Virus record (IMG/VR): IMGVR_UViG_3300046535_002106
Coordinates: 1-20,250 of that record
Length of the DNA stretch: 20,250 nt
Strand: one strand, 5' to 3'
Source: a virus
Below are positions 6,354-13,271 of the stretch, piece after piece (positions within the stretch are counted from its first letter, which is position 1; every line of letters begins with the position of its first letter). Below the pieces are notes generated by a model. That model was not told the origin of the DNA, made no database searches, and saw nothing but the letters and a program-made list of their open reading frames with translations. Made by a program: the position numbers and the translations under genes.

Positions 6354-8864
6354 ATGCAGGGACACACTTATTCTCAGGTTTACGAAGCTTCAATAAAATA
6401 CTTTGGTGGTGACGAGTTTGCAGCCAAAGTCTTTGTTGACAAATACGCTTTGCAACACCCGAACGGCGCTTATTTAGAACTCACTCCAGCCGACATGCAT
6501 CGTCGTTTGGCCAAAGAGTTCGCACGTATTGAACAAAACTATCCGAATCCTCTTGATGAGGAAACCATATTTTCTTTACTCGACCATTACAAGTACATTG
6601 TGCCTCAAGGCAGCCCCATGTCTGCTATTGGCAACCCTTATCAGATGCAGAGTCTTTCAAACTGCTTCGTGATCCAAGGTGTGCATTCTGATAAGTTTGA
6701 CTCTTATGGTGGTATTATGCTTGCTGATCAAGAGCTAGCACAAATCATGAAACGTAGGGGCGGAGTAGGACTAGATATCTCCGGCATTCGCCCTAAAGAT
6801 GTACTCACCAATAACGCTGCCAAGACCACCGACGGTCTTGGCGTTTTTATGGAACGCTTCTCCAATACCTGCCGTGAAGTCGCGCAGAATGGTAGACGTG
6901 GTGCCGAGATGATTACCATCTCCATCAATCACCCTGAGATCGAAACCTTCATCAATATCAAGCGAAATCTCACCAAGGTAACTGGAGCTAATATCTCTAT
7001 CCGTCTTAATGACGATTTCATGCAAGCAGTCAAGGACGATCAAGGATATACATTACGTTGGCCAGTAGATGCCTCACCAGAGAAGGCAAAAGTAACAAAG
7101 ACAGTTAGAGCTAAAGACATCTGGGATCAAATCATAGACTCCGCTTGGTCATCTGCCGAGCCGGGTCTTTTGTTTTGGGACACCGTCAAGAAGAATACCC
7201 CATCCGATATCTACCATGAGTTCGGCCACAATTCCATCTCTACTAATCCATGTGGAGAGATTGTATTGCCAGCTTATGATGCTTGTCGTTTGCTCGTCCT
7301 CAATCTAGTTTCCTATGTCAAAAATCCATTCACGCCAGATGCCGTATTCGATTTTAAGAAATTCCACCAGCACACCCTCGTAGCTCAGCGCCTAATGGAC
7401 GACATCATTGATTTAGAGATTGAATGCATTGATAGAATTCTCGCTAAGATCCAGGCCGACCCTGAGCCTGAAGAAGTCAAGATGGTCGAGCTGCGGCTAT
7501 GGCACAAGATCCGTAATATGAATGTCTCTGGTCGTAGGACTGGTCTAGGTATTACGGCTCTTGGTGACACCCTAGCTATGCTTGGAATCAAGTATGGCGC
7601 CCCAGAGTCCATTGAGATTACTCGTAAGATTTACCGTGCTTTGGCCGTAGGCTCACACACGTCTTCTGTCACTATGGCGAAAGAACGTGGAGCATTCCCA
7701 ATCTTCAATTATGATTTGGAAAAAGACCACAAGTATCTCAATACTATTTTCGATGATTGCAGTCGGGAAACTAAGCGGCTATGGAAGAAGAGTGGTAGAC
7801 GCAACATTGCTAATACGACTACTGCCCCAGCGGGATCCGTGTCTTCACAGACTCAAACTACGTCTGGTATTGAGCCAGTATTCATGCTTTCGTACGTTCG
7901 CCGTAAGAAGCACAACCCATCTGACAAGAATGCCCGCGTTGACTTTGTAGACGCAATGGGAGACCAGTGGCAGGAGTTTACTGTGTACCACCATGGTGTC
8001 AAGCTATGGATGGAAGCCACAGGTGAAACTGACGTTACCAAGTCGCCATACTATGGAGCTACGTCAAATGAGATTGATTGGGTTGCGTCTGTAGATATGC
8101 AAGCTGCCGCTCAAGATTCTATTGACCATAGCATTAGCAAGACTTGTAACTTACCTGAAGAGGCAACCAAGGATATGGTCTCTCAAGTCTACCTAAGAGC
8201 TTGGGAGAAGGGCTGCAAAGGCTTTACCGTCTACCGTGACAAGTGCCGCGATGGTGTATTGATCAGCTCATCTAAATCTACTAGTAAGAAGACTCAAGAT
8301 GGCAGACCATTGGAGATTGAAACCCACATGGCCCCTAAGCGTCCTCTTGAACTTCCATGCGATATCAAGAAGGCTAAGGTTCAAGGTGAACAATGGACTC
8401 TCTTTGTAGGCATGTTCAACGGTAAACCCTATGAGATATTTGGTGGTTTGTCTAAGTATGTAGACATCCCTAACAAATACAAAATGGGCAAAGTTGTCAA
8501 GAATGGTAAAGTAGAAGACATTACAACTTATAACTTAAGTATTGGTGAAGGTGAAGACCAGATGCTAATCAAAGACATTGCAAACGTTTTTGAGAATGCT
8601 AACTTCGGAGCTTTTACCCGTACTATTTCTCTGGCTCTACGTCATGGTACTCCGGTACAATATGTAGTAGAGCAACTTCAGAAGGACAAACACTCTGACG
8701 TTACCTCATTTTCAAAAATAGCCGCTAGAGTTCTCAAGAGCTACATTGCTGATGGAACTAAATCTACGGCTGAAAAGAAGTGCCCTAAATGCCATATGGA
8801 AAACAACTTTGCATATCAGGAGAAATGCCTGACTTGTATGGGTTGCGGATGGAGTAAATGTTAA
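6354..8864 (+). CDS. nrdJ: Adenosylcobalamin-dependent (class II) ribonucleotide reductase
   Basis: The 836-residue product reduces ribonucleotides to deoxyribonucleotides. Key residues are visible: the first redox Cys in LSNCFVIQG (C104), the active-site triad N298, C300, E302 in STNPCGEIVLP, and the partner Cys in YDACRLLVLNL (C311). GRRGAEMITISINHPEIETFI (182-200) and TAPAGSVSSQTQTTSGIEPVF (near 487-507) are class II hallmarks. A TSCPD-like domain follows (about 660-800). The C-terminus has six cysteines (810-836, starting CPKC), a zinc-ribbon-like tail. The layout matches the long vitamin-B12-dependent family. No radical-generating small subunit or activase is encoded nearby, consistent with class II. 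It needs adenosylcobalamin from the host. A GAAGGAT site sets the start. Confidence 0.95.
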   Translation: MQGHTYSQVYEASIKYFGGDEFAAKVFVDKYALQHPNGAYLELTPADMHRRLAKEFARIEQNYPNPLDEETIFSLLDHYKYIVPQGSPMSAIGNPYQMQSLSNCFVIQGVHSDKFDSYGGIMLADQELAQIMKRRGGVGLDISGIRPKDVLTNNAAKTTDGLGVFMERFSNTCREVAQNGRRGAEMITISINHPEIETFINIKRNLTKVTGANISIRLNDDFMQAVKDDQGYTLRWPVDASPEKAKVTKTVRAKDIWDQIIDSAWSSAEPGLLFWDTVKKNTPSDIYHEFGHNSISTNPCGEIVLPAYDACRLLVLNLVSYVKNPFTPDAVFDFKKFHQHTLVAQRLMDDIIDLEIECIDRILAKIQADPEPEEVKMVELRLWHKIRNMNVSGRRTGLGITALGDTLAMLGIKYGAPESIEITRKIYRALAVGSHTSSVTMAKERGAFPIFNYDLEKDHKYLNTIFDDCSRETKRLWKKSGRRNIANTTTAPAGSVSSQTQTTSGIEPVFMLSYVRRKKHNPSDKNARVDFVDAMGDQWQEFTVYHHGVKLWMEATGETDVTKSPYYGATSNEIDWVASVDMQAAAQDSIDHSISKTCNLPEEATKDMVSQVYLRAWEKGCKGFTVYRDKCRDGVLISSSKSTSKKTQDGRPLEIETHMAPKRPLELPCDIKKAKVQGEQWTLFVGMFNGKPYEIFGGLSKYVDIPNKYKMGKVVKNGKVEDITTYNLSIGEGEDQMLIKDIANVFENANFGAFTRTISLALRHGTPVQYVVEQLQKDKHSDVTSFSKIAARVLKSYIADGTKSTAEKKCPKCHMENNFAYQEKCLTCMGCGWSKC

Positions 8865-8890
8865 TATCAATTAACTAGCATTGGATAAAG

Positions 8891-9289
8891 ATGAAAGGCA
8901 CAATACTTCTCAATTATAGTGATGATACTCGTCAAGTTGAGGACGAAGAAAAGGCTAGATTTCTGCGTGGAATTCTATTTGCCAGCTTCGAAAACACTGA
9001 CGTAGCAACCCAAATTGAAACAATTTGGAGTTCGGATGGGCCTTTGCCAGCCTCCCAAAAAGTAAAATTGAGAGGTATCCTCGCTACTTACGGTATTCAG
9101 GTTATAGATGATCTTGATGGCCACATGCAGATATACTTAGAAAATGAGTTGATCGCTGAGTGGTACAAGTGCACCTATAAACTAAAGAGAGACCTGCGTG
9201 CTATAGATCCGCGAAAGCGTATTTATCTTGAAATGGAAGTCAATTGTTGGTCAGTCTTTGACGACAAAGAGGAACAAGAGATAGAATGA
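8891..9289 (+). CDS. Unknown 132-residue protein
   Basis: The product begins MKGTILLNYSDDTRQVEDEE. It looks mixed alpha/beta, with a central strand-rich part (ILATYGIQVIDDLDGHMQIY) and an acidic C-terminus (FDDKEEQEIE). No known motif is visible. It is followed directly by the PIN-PhoH gene with an ATGA overlap, so the two are probably co-translated. Its ribosome-binding site (GGATAAAG) is modest. Function unknown. Confidence 0.75.
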   Translation: MKGTILLNYSDDTRQVEDEEKARFLRGILFASFENTDVATQIETIWSSDGPLPASQKVKLRGILATYGIQVIDDLDGHMQIYLENELIAEWYKCTYKLKRDLRAIDPRKRIYLEMEVNCWSVFDDKEEQEIE

Positions 9290-10596
9290 GAAAAACTTAC
9301 GTACTTGACACTAGTACTTTGATCACCGATCCCGTAGCATATAAATCTTTTCCACACAGCGATGTGGTAATTCCAATGGCTGTTCTTAATGAACTTGATA
9401 AGTTAAAGAAAGGCGCAAGCGAAGCTGGCAAAAATGCCAGAGTTGCTATTAGATTGCTTGATGAGATTTGCGATAGAGGCGATATCAGTATGGGTATTCT
9501 ATTGGATGACGATATTATGCTCAGCATAGACGCCAACTATATTGATTGCTCCCAGCCCCCATATCTAGGGTTTGGAGATCCAAATTATGGTGACACCCAA
9601 ATTCTAGCTTGTTTACAATCACACTGGCAGGGCCACCCTGAGCGCGATGTATCATTGATCAGCAATGATATCAACTTGCGTGTAAAGGCCAAGGCTCGCT
9701 CTATTGATGCTGAGAAGCATGAAAAAGACGGCCACTCTCTAAGCGATTTGTACCCAGGATTCCAGGTCATTTCTGATGAGGATGCTGGCGTTGCTTTGCA
9801 GCAGGACGGTAAGATTGATCCACGTTGTTTTAACATTCATCTCAACCCAAACGAGTGTGTTCTTTTCCTAGCAGATAACGGTGATGGTATCTGCATGGGC
9901 CGTAAGGTTGCCACAGACTGTGTCAAGTTGGTTCGCAAGAACTATCCTTGGAATGTCTCCAGCCGTAACAAAGAACAGACTTTTGCCATTGACCTAATCA
10001 TGGATAGAAATATCGATTTGATTACGCTAATTGGTAAGGCCGGAACTGGTAAAAGCTTAATTGTATTGGCTACTGCTCTAGAGCTTGTTCTGAACAAGAA
10101 GGAATACGATAAGTTCATTATCTATCGTCCAATTCAGCCAGTTGGAAATGACATTGGTTATTTGCCAGGCACTATGGAAGAGAAACTAGCTCCATGGTTT
10201 ACTGCTATTATGGACAATTTTGAAATGCTTTTCGCTACTAAAAATGGTGGTGATTGGAAAAGAAATCTCGAAATGTACCAGAAAAATGGTAGAATTGAGA
10301 TGGAAGCCATTACCTACATCCGTGGACGTAGTATTCCAAACGCTATTATCCTAGTAGATGAGTGCCAGAACCTAACCAAAGAAGACGTGAAAACCATCCT
10401 CACTCGTGCTGGAGAAGGCACTAAAATCATCTTGACTGGTGATATAGAACAGATCGATAATTCGCTACTAGATGCTACCAGTAACGGATTAACCCATGTA
10501 ATCGAGAAGTTTAAAGACTCTGAGCTGGCTGGTCATATTACCTTCACTCAGGGTGAGCGTAGCAAGTTGGCCACTAAAGCCGCTGAAATTTTGTAA
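9286..10596 (+). CDS. phoH: PIN domain fused to a PhoH ATPase (PhoH2-like)
   Basis: The 436-residue product has two domains. The N-terminal PIN nuclease domain (about 1-135) shows the acidic set D8 (YVLDTSTL), E36 (LNELDKL), D103 (YGDTQILA) and D128 (ISNDINLR), so its active site looks intact. After a linker (about 145-225), the PhoH ATPase has Walker A GKAGTGKS at 250-257, RPIQPVGNDIGYLPG (281-295), AITYIRGRSIP at 341-351, Walker B ILVDEC at 355-360 and ILTGDIEQID at 382-391. Many phage PhoH proteins are the ATPase alone (about 250 residues); this one is the full bacterial PhoH2 layout, whose members couple RNA unwinding with RNase activity. It may degrade or remodel host or phage RNA. Confidence 0.93.
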   Translation: MRKTYVLDTSTLITDPVAYKSFPHSDVVIPMAVLNELDKLKKGASEAGKNARVAIRLLDEICDRGDISMGILLDDDIMLSIDANYIDCSQPPYLGFGDPNYGDTQILACLQSHWQGHPERDVSLISNDINLRVKAKARSIDAEKHEKDGHSLSDLYPGFQVISDEDAGVALQQDGKIDPRCFNIHLNPNECVLFLADNGDGICMGRKVATDCVKLVRKNYPWNVSSRNKEQTFAIDLIMDRNIDLITLIGKAGTGKSLIVLATALELVLNKKEYDKFIIYRPIQPVGNDIGYLPGTMEEKLAPWFTAIMDNFEMLFATKNGGDWKRNLEMYQKNGRIEMEAITYIRGRSIPNAIILVDECQNLTKEDVKTILTRAGEGTKIILTGDIEQIDNSLLDATSNGLTHVIEKFKDSELAGHITFTQGERSKLATKAAEIL

Positions 10597-10605
10597 GGAG
10601 TTTTC

Positions 10606-10974
10606 ATGACTAAGAAGAAGAATTCTCAACCAGGCGCTGAAGTTGTATTGACTCCAGATGTGTCTGGAGAGGCACCAACTAACGCAAATGGCGTTCCACT
10701 TGGATCCGTTGTTCCAATGCCAGTACCAGGCGGCCCTAGCAGACTGACTGACATGGACAGAATGGCCCTTGAGTTGGCCCGTCAACAGAGATTGACTGCT
10801 TTGGCTGATGCCAGAACAGCCATTGCTCAGAATGAAAAGGCTGAGCTATCCTATAAGTATGTGGTGCTCCAACTATACATGAAGTATGGTCTAACCGATG
10901 CCGATGCTATTAGTGAGACAGGTGATATCATTAAGAATGGTGCACTACCACAGAATCAACCAAGACAGCAATAA
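10606..10974 (+). CDS. Unknown protein with Pro/Gly-rich N-terminus and helical C-terminus
   Basis: The 122-residue product has a disordered-looking first half (TKKKNSQPG, then PLGSVVPMPVPGGP) and a helical second half (DMDRMALELARQQRLTALADA onward), ending NQPRQQ. A strong TAAGGAG ribosome-binding site 5 bases upstream supports the start and suggests high expression. The stop overlaps the next ATG (TAATG). The composition would fit a virion-associated or DNA-associated scaffold, but no family is recognised. Confidence 0.75.
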   Translation: MTKKKNSQPGAEVVLTPDVSGEAPTNANGVPLGSVVPMPVPGGPSRLTDMDRMALELARQQRLTALADARTAIAQNEKAELSYKYVVLQLYMKYGLTDADAISETGDIIKNGALPQNQPRQQ

Positions 10975-11258
10975 TGGAATTCGAAGAACTCTTAGCTCTT
11001 ATTGAGATTAGAAAGTATGTTATCAACTCCACCGCTCTTCCTACCATTGACAGGAAGACGGTAAATGAGTTGAATGGTATCCTTCTACTTTTAGACAAAA
11101 AAATTATCGGCATCTTGACAGGCAACGACTTCAAGGATTACATTGGTTACAGGGACGTACAAGCGGCTAAAGAAGCCGCCGCCCGAATCACCAATATATA
11201 CTCTGGTATTGAGAACAAGAACGCTCAGCTACACAAAGATATCAAAAACCATAAGTAA
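10974..11258 (+). CDS. Unknown 94-residue helical protein
   Basis: The product begins MEFEELLALIEIRKYVINS and appears almost wholly helical, ending in a lysine-rich tail (HKDIKNHK). The start overlaps the previous stop, with no clear ribosome-binding site, so translation is probably coupled to the upstream gene. The pair with 10606 could form a small complex; this is position-based only. Confidence 0.72.
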   Translation: MEFEELLALIEIRKYVINSTALPTIDRKTVNELNGILLLLDKKIIGILTGNDFKDYIGYRDVQAAKEAAARITNIYSGIENKNAQLHKDIKNHK

Positions 11259-11267
11259 GGTAAGCAC

Positions 11268-12071
11268 ATGAGAATGAACGCTCCTAAAGAGCTGTTCAGC
11301 GAAAACAGCTTTGTTCGTCTAAAAGACAAGGACTGGTTGGAGAAACAAAGGGTCGCCGGCAGAATTGCTGCCGAGACCCTTTTGCTTTTGGAGGGGTTTG
11401 TCAAAGGACGAACTTTCCATTCTCTAATCGCCCTCAACGAAGTCGCCGAACACTACATCACCAAGAACGGTGGCACGCCAACTTTCAAAGGCTACAAGGG
11501 ATTCCCCGCTGGAGTCTGTATCTCTGTCAATAAAGAAATGGTCCATGGTATTCCCAAGGATGTTGTTCTAGATGACGGGGATATCGTTAGTTTTGACTTA
11601 GGTGTAACTTACCAAGGCGCTATTGCTGATACAGCTATTACATGCATCTTTGGCACTCCACATGCTGATAGACACGTTACCTTAGTCAGAGCCACTGAAG
11701 AGTGCCTGATGAAAGGTATTGAAGCTATCGAAGTAGGCAAGCGCCTAGGTGTGATTGGTAATGCTATTTCTAGACATGCAAAGACCTATGGTTTTGGTGT
11801 CATCAACAATTACGGTGGCCATGGTTTGGATTGGGACATTCCGCATGCCCCGCCCTTCGTGGAAAACAAATCAGATGACAGCCGTGGAATTCGTATTCAA
11901 CCAGGATTAGCCATTGCTATAGAGCCGATGCTCGTGCTTGGCTCAACCGCCACTACCACATTGAATGATGGTTGGACTGTGGTGACACCTGACCTGAGTG
12001 CCCATTTTGAGCACTCAATTTACGTTCATGAGGACCATGTGGAGATTATCACCGATAGGAGCAAGCTGTAA
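11268..12071 (+). CDS. map: Methionine aminopeptidase, type I
   Basis: The 267-residue product removes the N-terminal methionine from nascent proteins. All five metal ligands are in place: D110 (SFDLG), D121 (IADTA), H185 (GGHGL), E219 (AIEPM) and E248 (HFEHS). The substrate-side histidine H93 (MVHGIP) is also present. The length matches bacterial type I enzymes without the extra N-terminal zinc finger. It is a phage copy of a host housekeeping enzyme and may help process abundant virion proteins during infection. A TAAGGTAAG ribosome-binding site supports the start. No peptide deformylase is in the window. Confidence 0.95.
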   Translation: MRMNAPKELFSENSFVRLKDKDWLEKQRVAGRIAAETLLLLEGFVKGRTFHSLIALNEVAEHYITKNGGTPTFKGYKGFPAGVCISVNKEMVHGIPKDVVLDDGDIVSFDLGVTYQGAIADTAITCIFGTPHADRHVTLVRATEECLMKGIEAIEVGKRLGVIGNAISRHAKTYGFGVINNYGGHGLDWDIPHAPPFVENKSDDSRGIRIQPGLAIAIEPMLVLGSTATTTLNDGWTVVTPDLSAHFEHSIYVHEDHVEIITDRSKL

Positions 12072-12280
12072 TGTTCTTTGTAGAAATGTTATTACCATCT
12101 GATGATATTCCAAATGAGGTAGCAACTACTCATGAAACTTTTGAGGCAGCATTGAAAGATGCTGATAGGTTGTTTGCTCACTACGGTGGAGCTAGGCGAC
12201 TTGAAATTTATGAGGGTATGGGGGAAGCTTTTTCTAGTAAAGGTAAAAAGCTAATAGCCTCTCTAAGGATAATTAGATGA
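12071..12280 (+). CDS. Small unknown protein (69 residues)
   Basis: The product begins MFFVEMLLPSDDIPNEVATT and looks like a small beta-alpha-beta unit (ETFEAALKDADRLFAHYGG, then RLEIYEG, ending SLRIIR). A TAGGAG site lies within the end of the aminopeptidase gene, and the start overlaps its stop (TAATG). The stop overlaps the next small gene (ATGA). Function unknown. Confidence 0.7.
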   Translation: MFFVEMLLPSDDIPNEVATTHETFEAALKDADRLFAHYGGARRLEIYEGMGEAFSSKGKKLIASLRIIR

Positions 12281-12447
12281 AAATCACATTCGATGACAAG
12301 AGTTACATTGAGTGCATCAAGTCAGATAACCCTGGCAAGATAATCATCACCATCTCTGCAAAAGATCATGGCGACCCACTCAAGAAAATCACCAATGCAG
12401 TTGAGATAACTGCGGAGGAATTCAAGAAACTCATATCTGACATTTGA
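12277..12447 (+). CDS. Small unknown protein (56 residues)
   Basis: This short frame starts at the ATG overlapping the previous stop (ATGA at 12277-12280) behind a TAAGGAT ribosome-binding site. It encodes MKITFDDKSYIECIKSDNPG, a strand (KIIITISAKD), then a helix (ITAEEFKKLISDI). It exactly fills the gap before the P-loop gene. The even spacing and good ribosome-binding site support it; no function is apparent. Confidence 0.72.
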   Translation: MKITFDDKSYIECIKSDNPGKIIITISAKDHGDPLKKITNAVEITAEEFKKLISDI

Positions 12448-12454
12448 GGTATTT

Positions 12455-13000
12455 ATGAAAGTATACTTTGTTGGTGCCCACAGCACTGGTAAGACGACGT
12501 GTGCCCGCTATGTTTCCGAGAAGTACAAACTTCCCATGATTACAGAGGTGGCCAGAGCCGTCTTGTCAGAGAAAGAACTTCATCTAGATAGTCTACGATA
12601 CAATATGGATTTGGTAGATGAGTATCAGGAAGCAATCTTTCATAGGCAGCTTGCTGAAGAGCGAAAATATGAAGATTTTGTTTCAGACAGAAGCTTCGAT
12701 TGTTTGGCTTATGCCGCCCAACATACGCGCATTCTTCCCAAACTTTTGCTCAGCGACCAGATAGGGCCGTACATTGCCAAGCTGAAGGCTCCAGGTTCAA
12801 TTATATTCTTCGTTCGTCCCTCCAAGGCTACCCTGAAGGCTGACGGTGTTCGAGAAAGTTTAACATGGGATGGCGTGGTCGCAATCGATGCTATGATCAA
12901 GTTCATGCTGATTCAATGGGAACTGCCATGCTTCCAAATTAATATCGACAATATGCAAGAGCGCGTCAAACTGATTGATGCAGTTCTTTCAATTGTGTAA
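12455..13000 (+). CDS. P-loop nucleotide kinase-like protein (AAA_28/NadR-like)
   Basis: The 181-residue product has P-loop GAHSTGKTT at 7-15 and an FVSDRSFDCLAYA motif at 75-87, where DR is the usual aspartate-arginine of AAA_28/NadR-kinase-like P-loop proteins. RPSKATLKADGVRES (121-135) would fit the lid and sugar/phosphate-binding region. Known relatives phosphorylate nicotinamide riboside or similar small molecules. Which substrate this one uses cannot be told from sequence. It could be part of NAD salvage or a nucleotide kinase. A TGAGGT ribosome-binding site precedes the start. Confidence 0.82.
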   Translation: MKVYFVGAHSTGKTTCARYVSEKYKLPMITEVARAVLSEKELHLDSLRYNMDLVDEYQEAIFHRQLAEERKYEDFVSDRSFDCLAYAAQHTRILPKLLLSDQIGPYIAKLKAPGSIIFFVRPSKATLKADGVRESLTWDGVVAIDAMIKFMLIQWELPCFQINIDNMQERVKLIDAVLSIV

Positions 13001-13016
13001 AAGGGGATAGAATCAA

Positions 13017-13268
13017 ATGCAAGGAACTGTAACTGGAATTAGAAAATTTGGTGTGGTTGTTCAATTAGACGGAACTCCAGAAATTGGAGATTTATTTGAA
13101 TTATACCGAATTCAAGATGGAACGGAAATCATTCTTGGAAAAGGATATGCGAGAAAGCACATGTTTGAATCATTCAAGATCAATCCAATTGAAGATGAAT
13201 CTGGTGATAGAGCTTCTTTTGAAGACGTTCAAATGGGCGATTTAGTACGAAGTATTGAATCCACTTAA
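13017..13268 (+). CDS. Small beta-rich unknown protein
   Basis: The 83-residue product starts MQGTVTGIRKFGVVVQLDGT, which reads like the first strands of a small OB/SH3-type barrel, and continues with short strands and glycine turns. Codon use differs from genes to the left: most glycines use GGA (7 of 10), with Glu GAA and Ile ATT preferred. It may mark a boundary with the virion cassette. An AAGGGGAT ribosome-binding site supports the start. It ends convergently with the minus-strand gene, sharing TTAA (13265-13268), so both stop codons overlap. Confidence 0.75.
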   Translation: MQGTVTGIRKFGVVVQLDGTPEIGDLFELYRIQDGTEIILGKGYARKHMFESFKINPIEDESGDRASFEDVQMGDLVRSIEST

Positions 13269-13271
13269 GTG
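13262..13271. repeat. 10-bp palindrome at the convergent gene ends
   Basis: CACTTAAGTG is a perfect palindrome that contains the stop codons of both converging genes within its central TTAA. There is no GC-rich stem or T-run, so it is not a convincing terminator. Confidence 0.5.

Noticed and set aside
13262-13271. The CACTTAAGTG palindrome as a terminator or operator
   Set aside because: It has only 5 bp per side, no GC stem and no T-run. It is explained by overlapping stop codons in the convergent pair.
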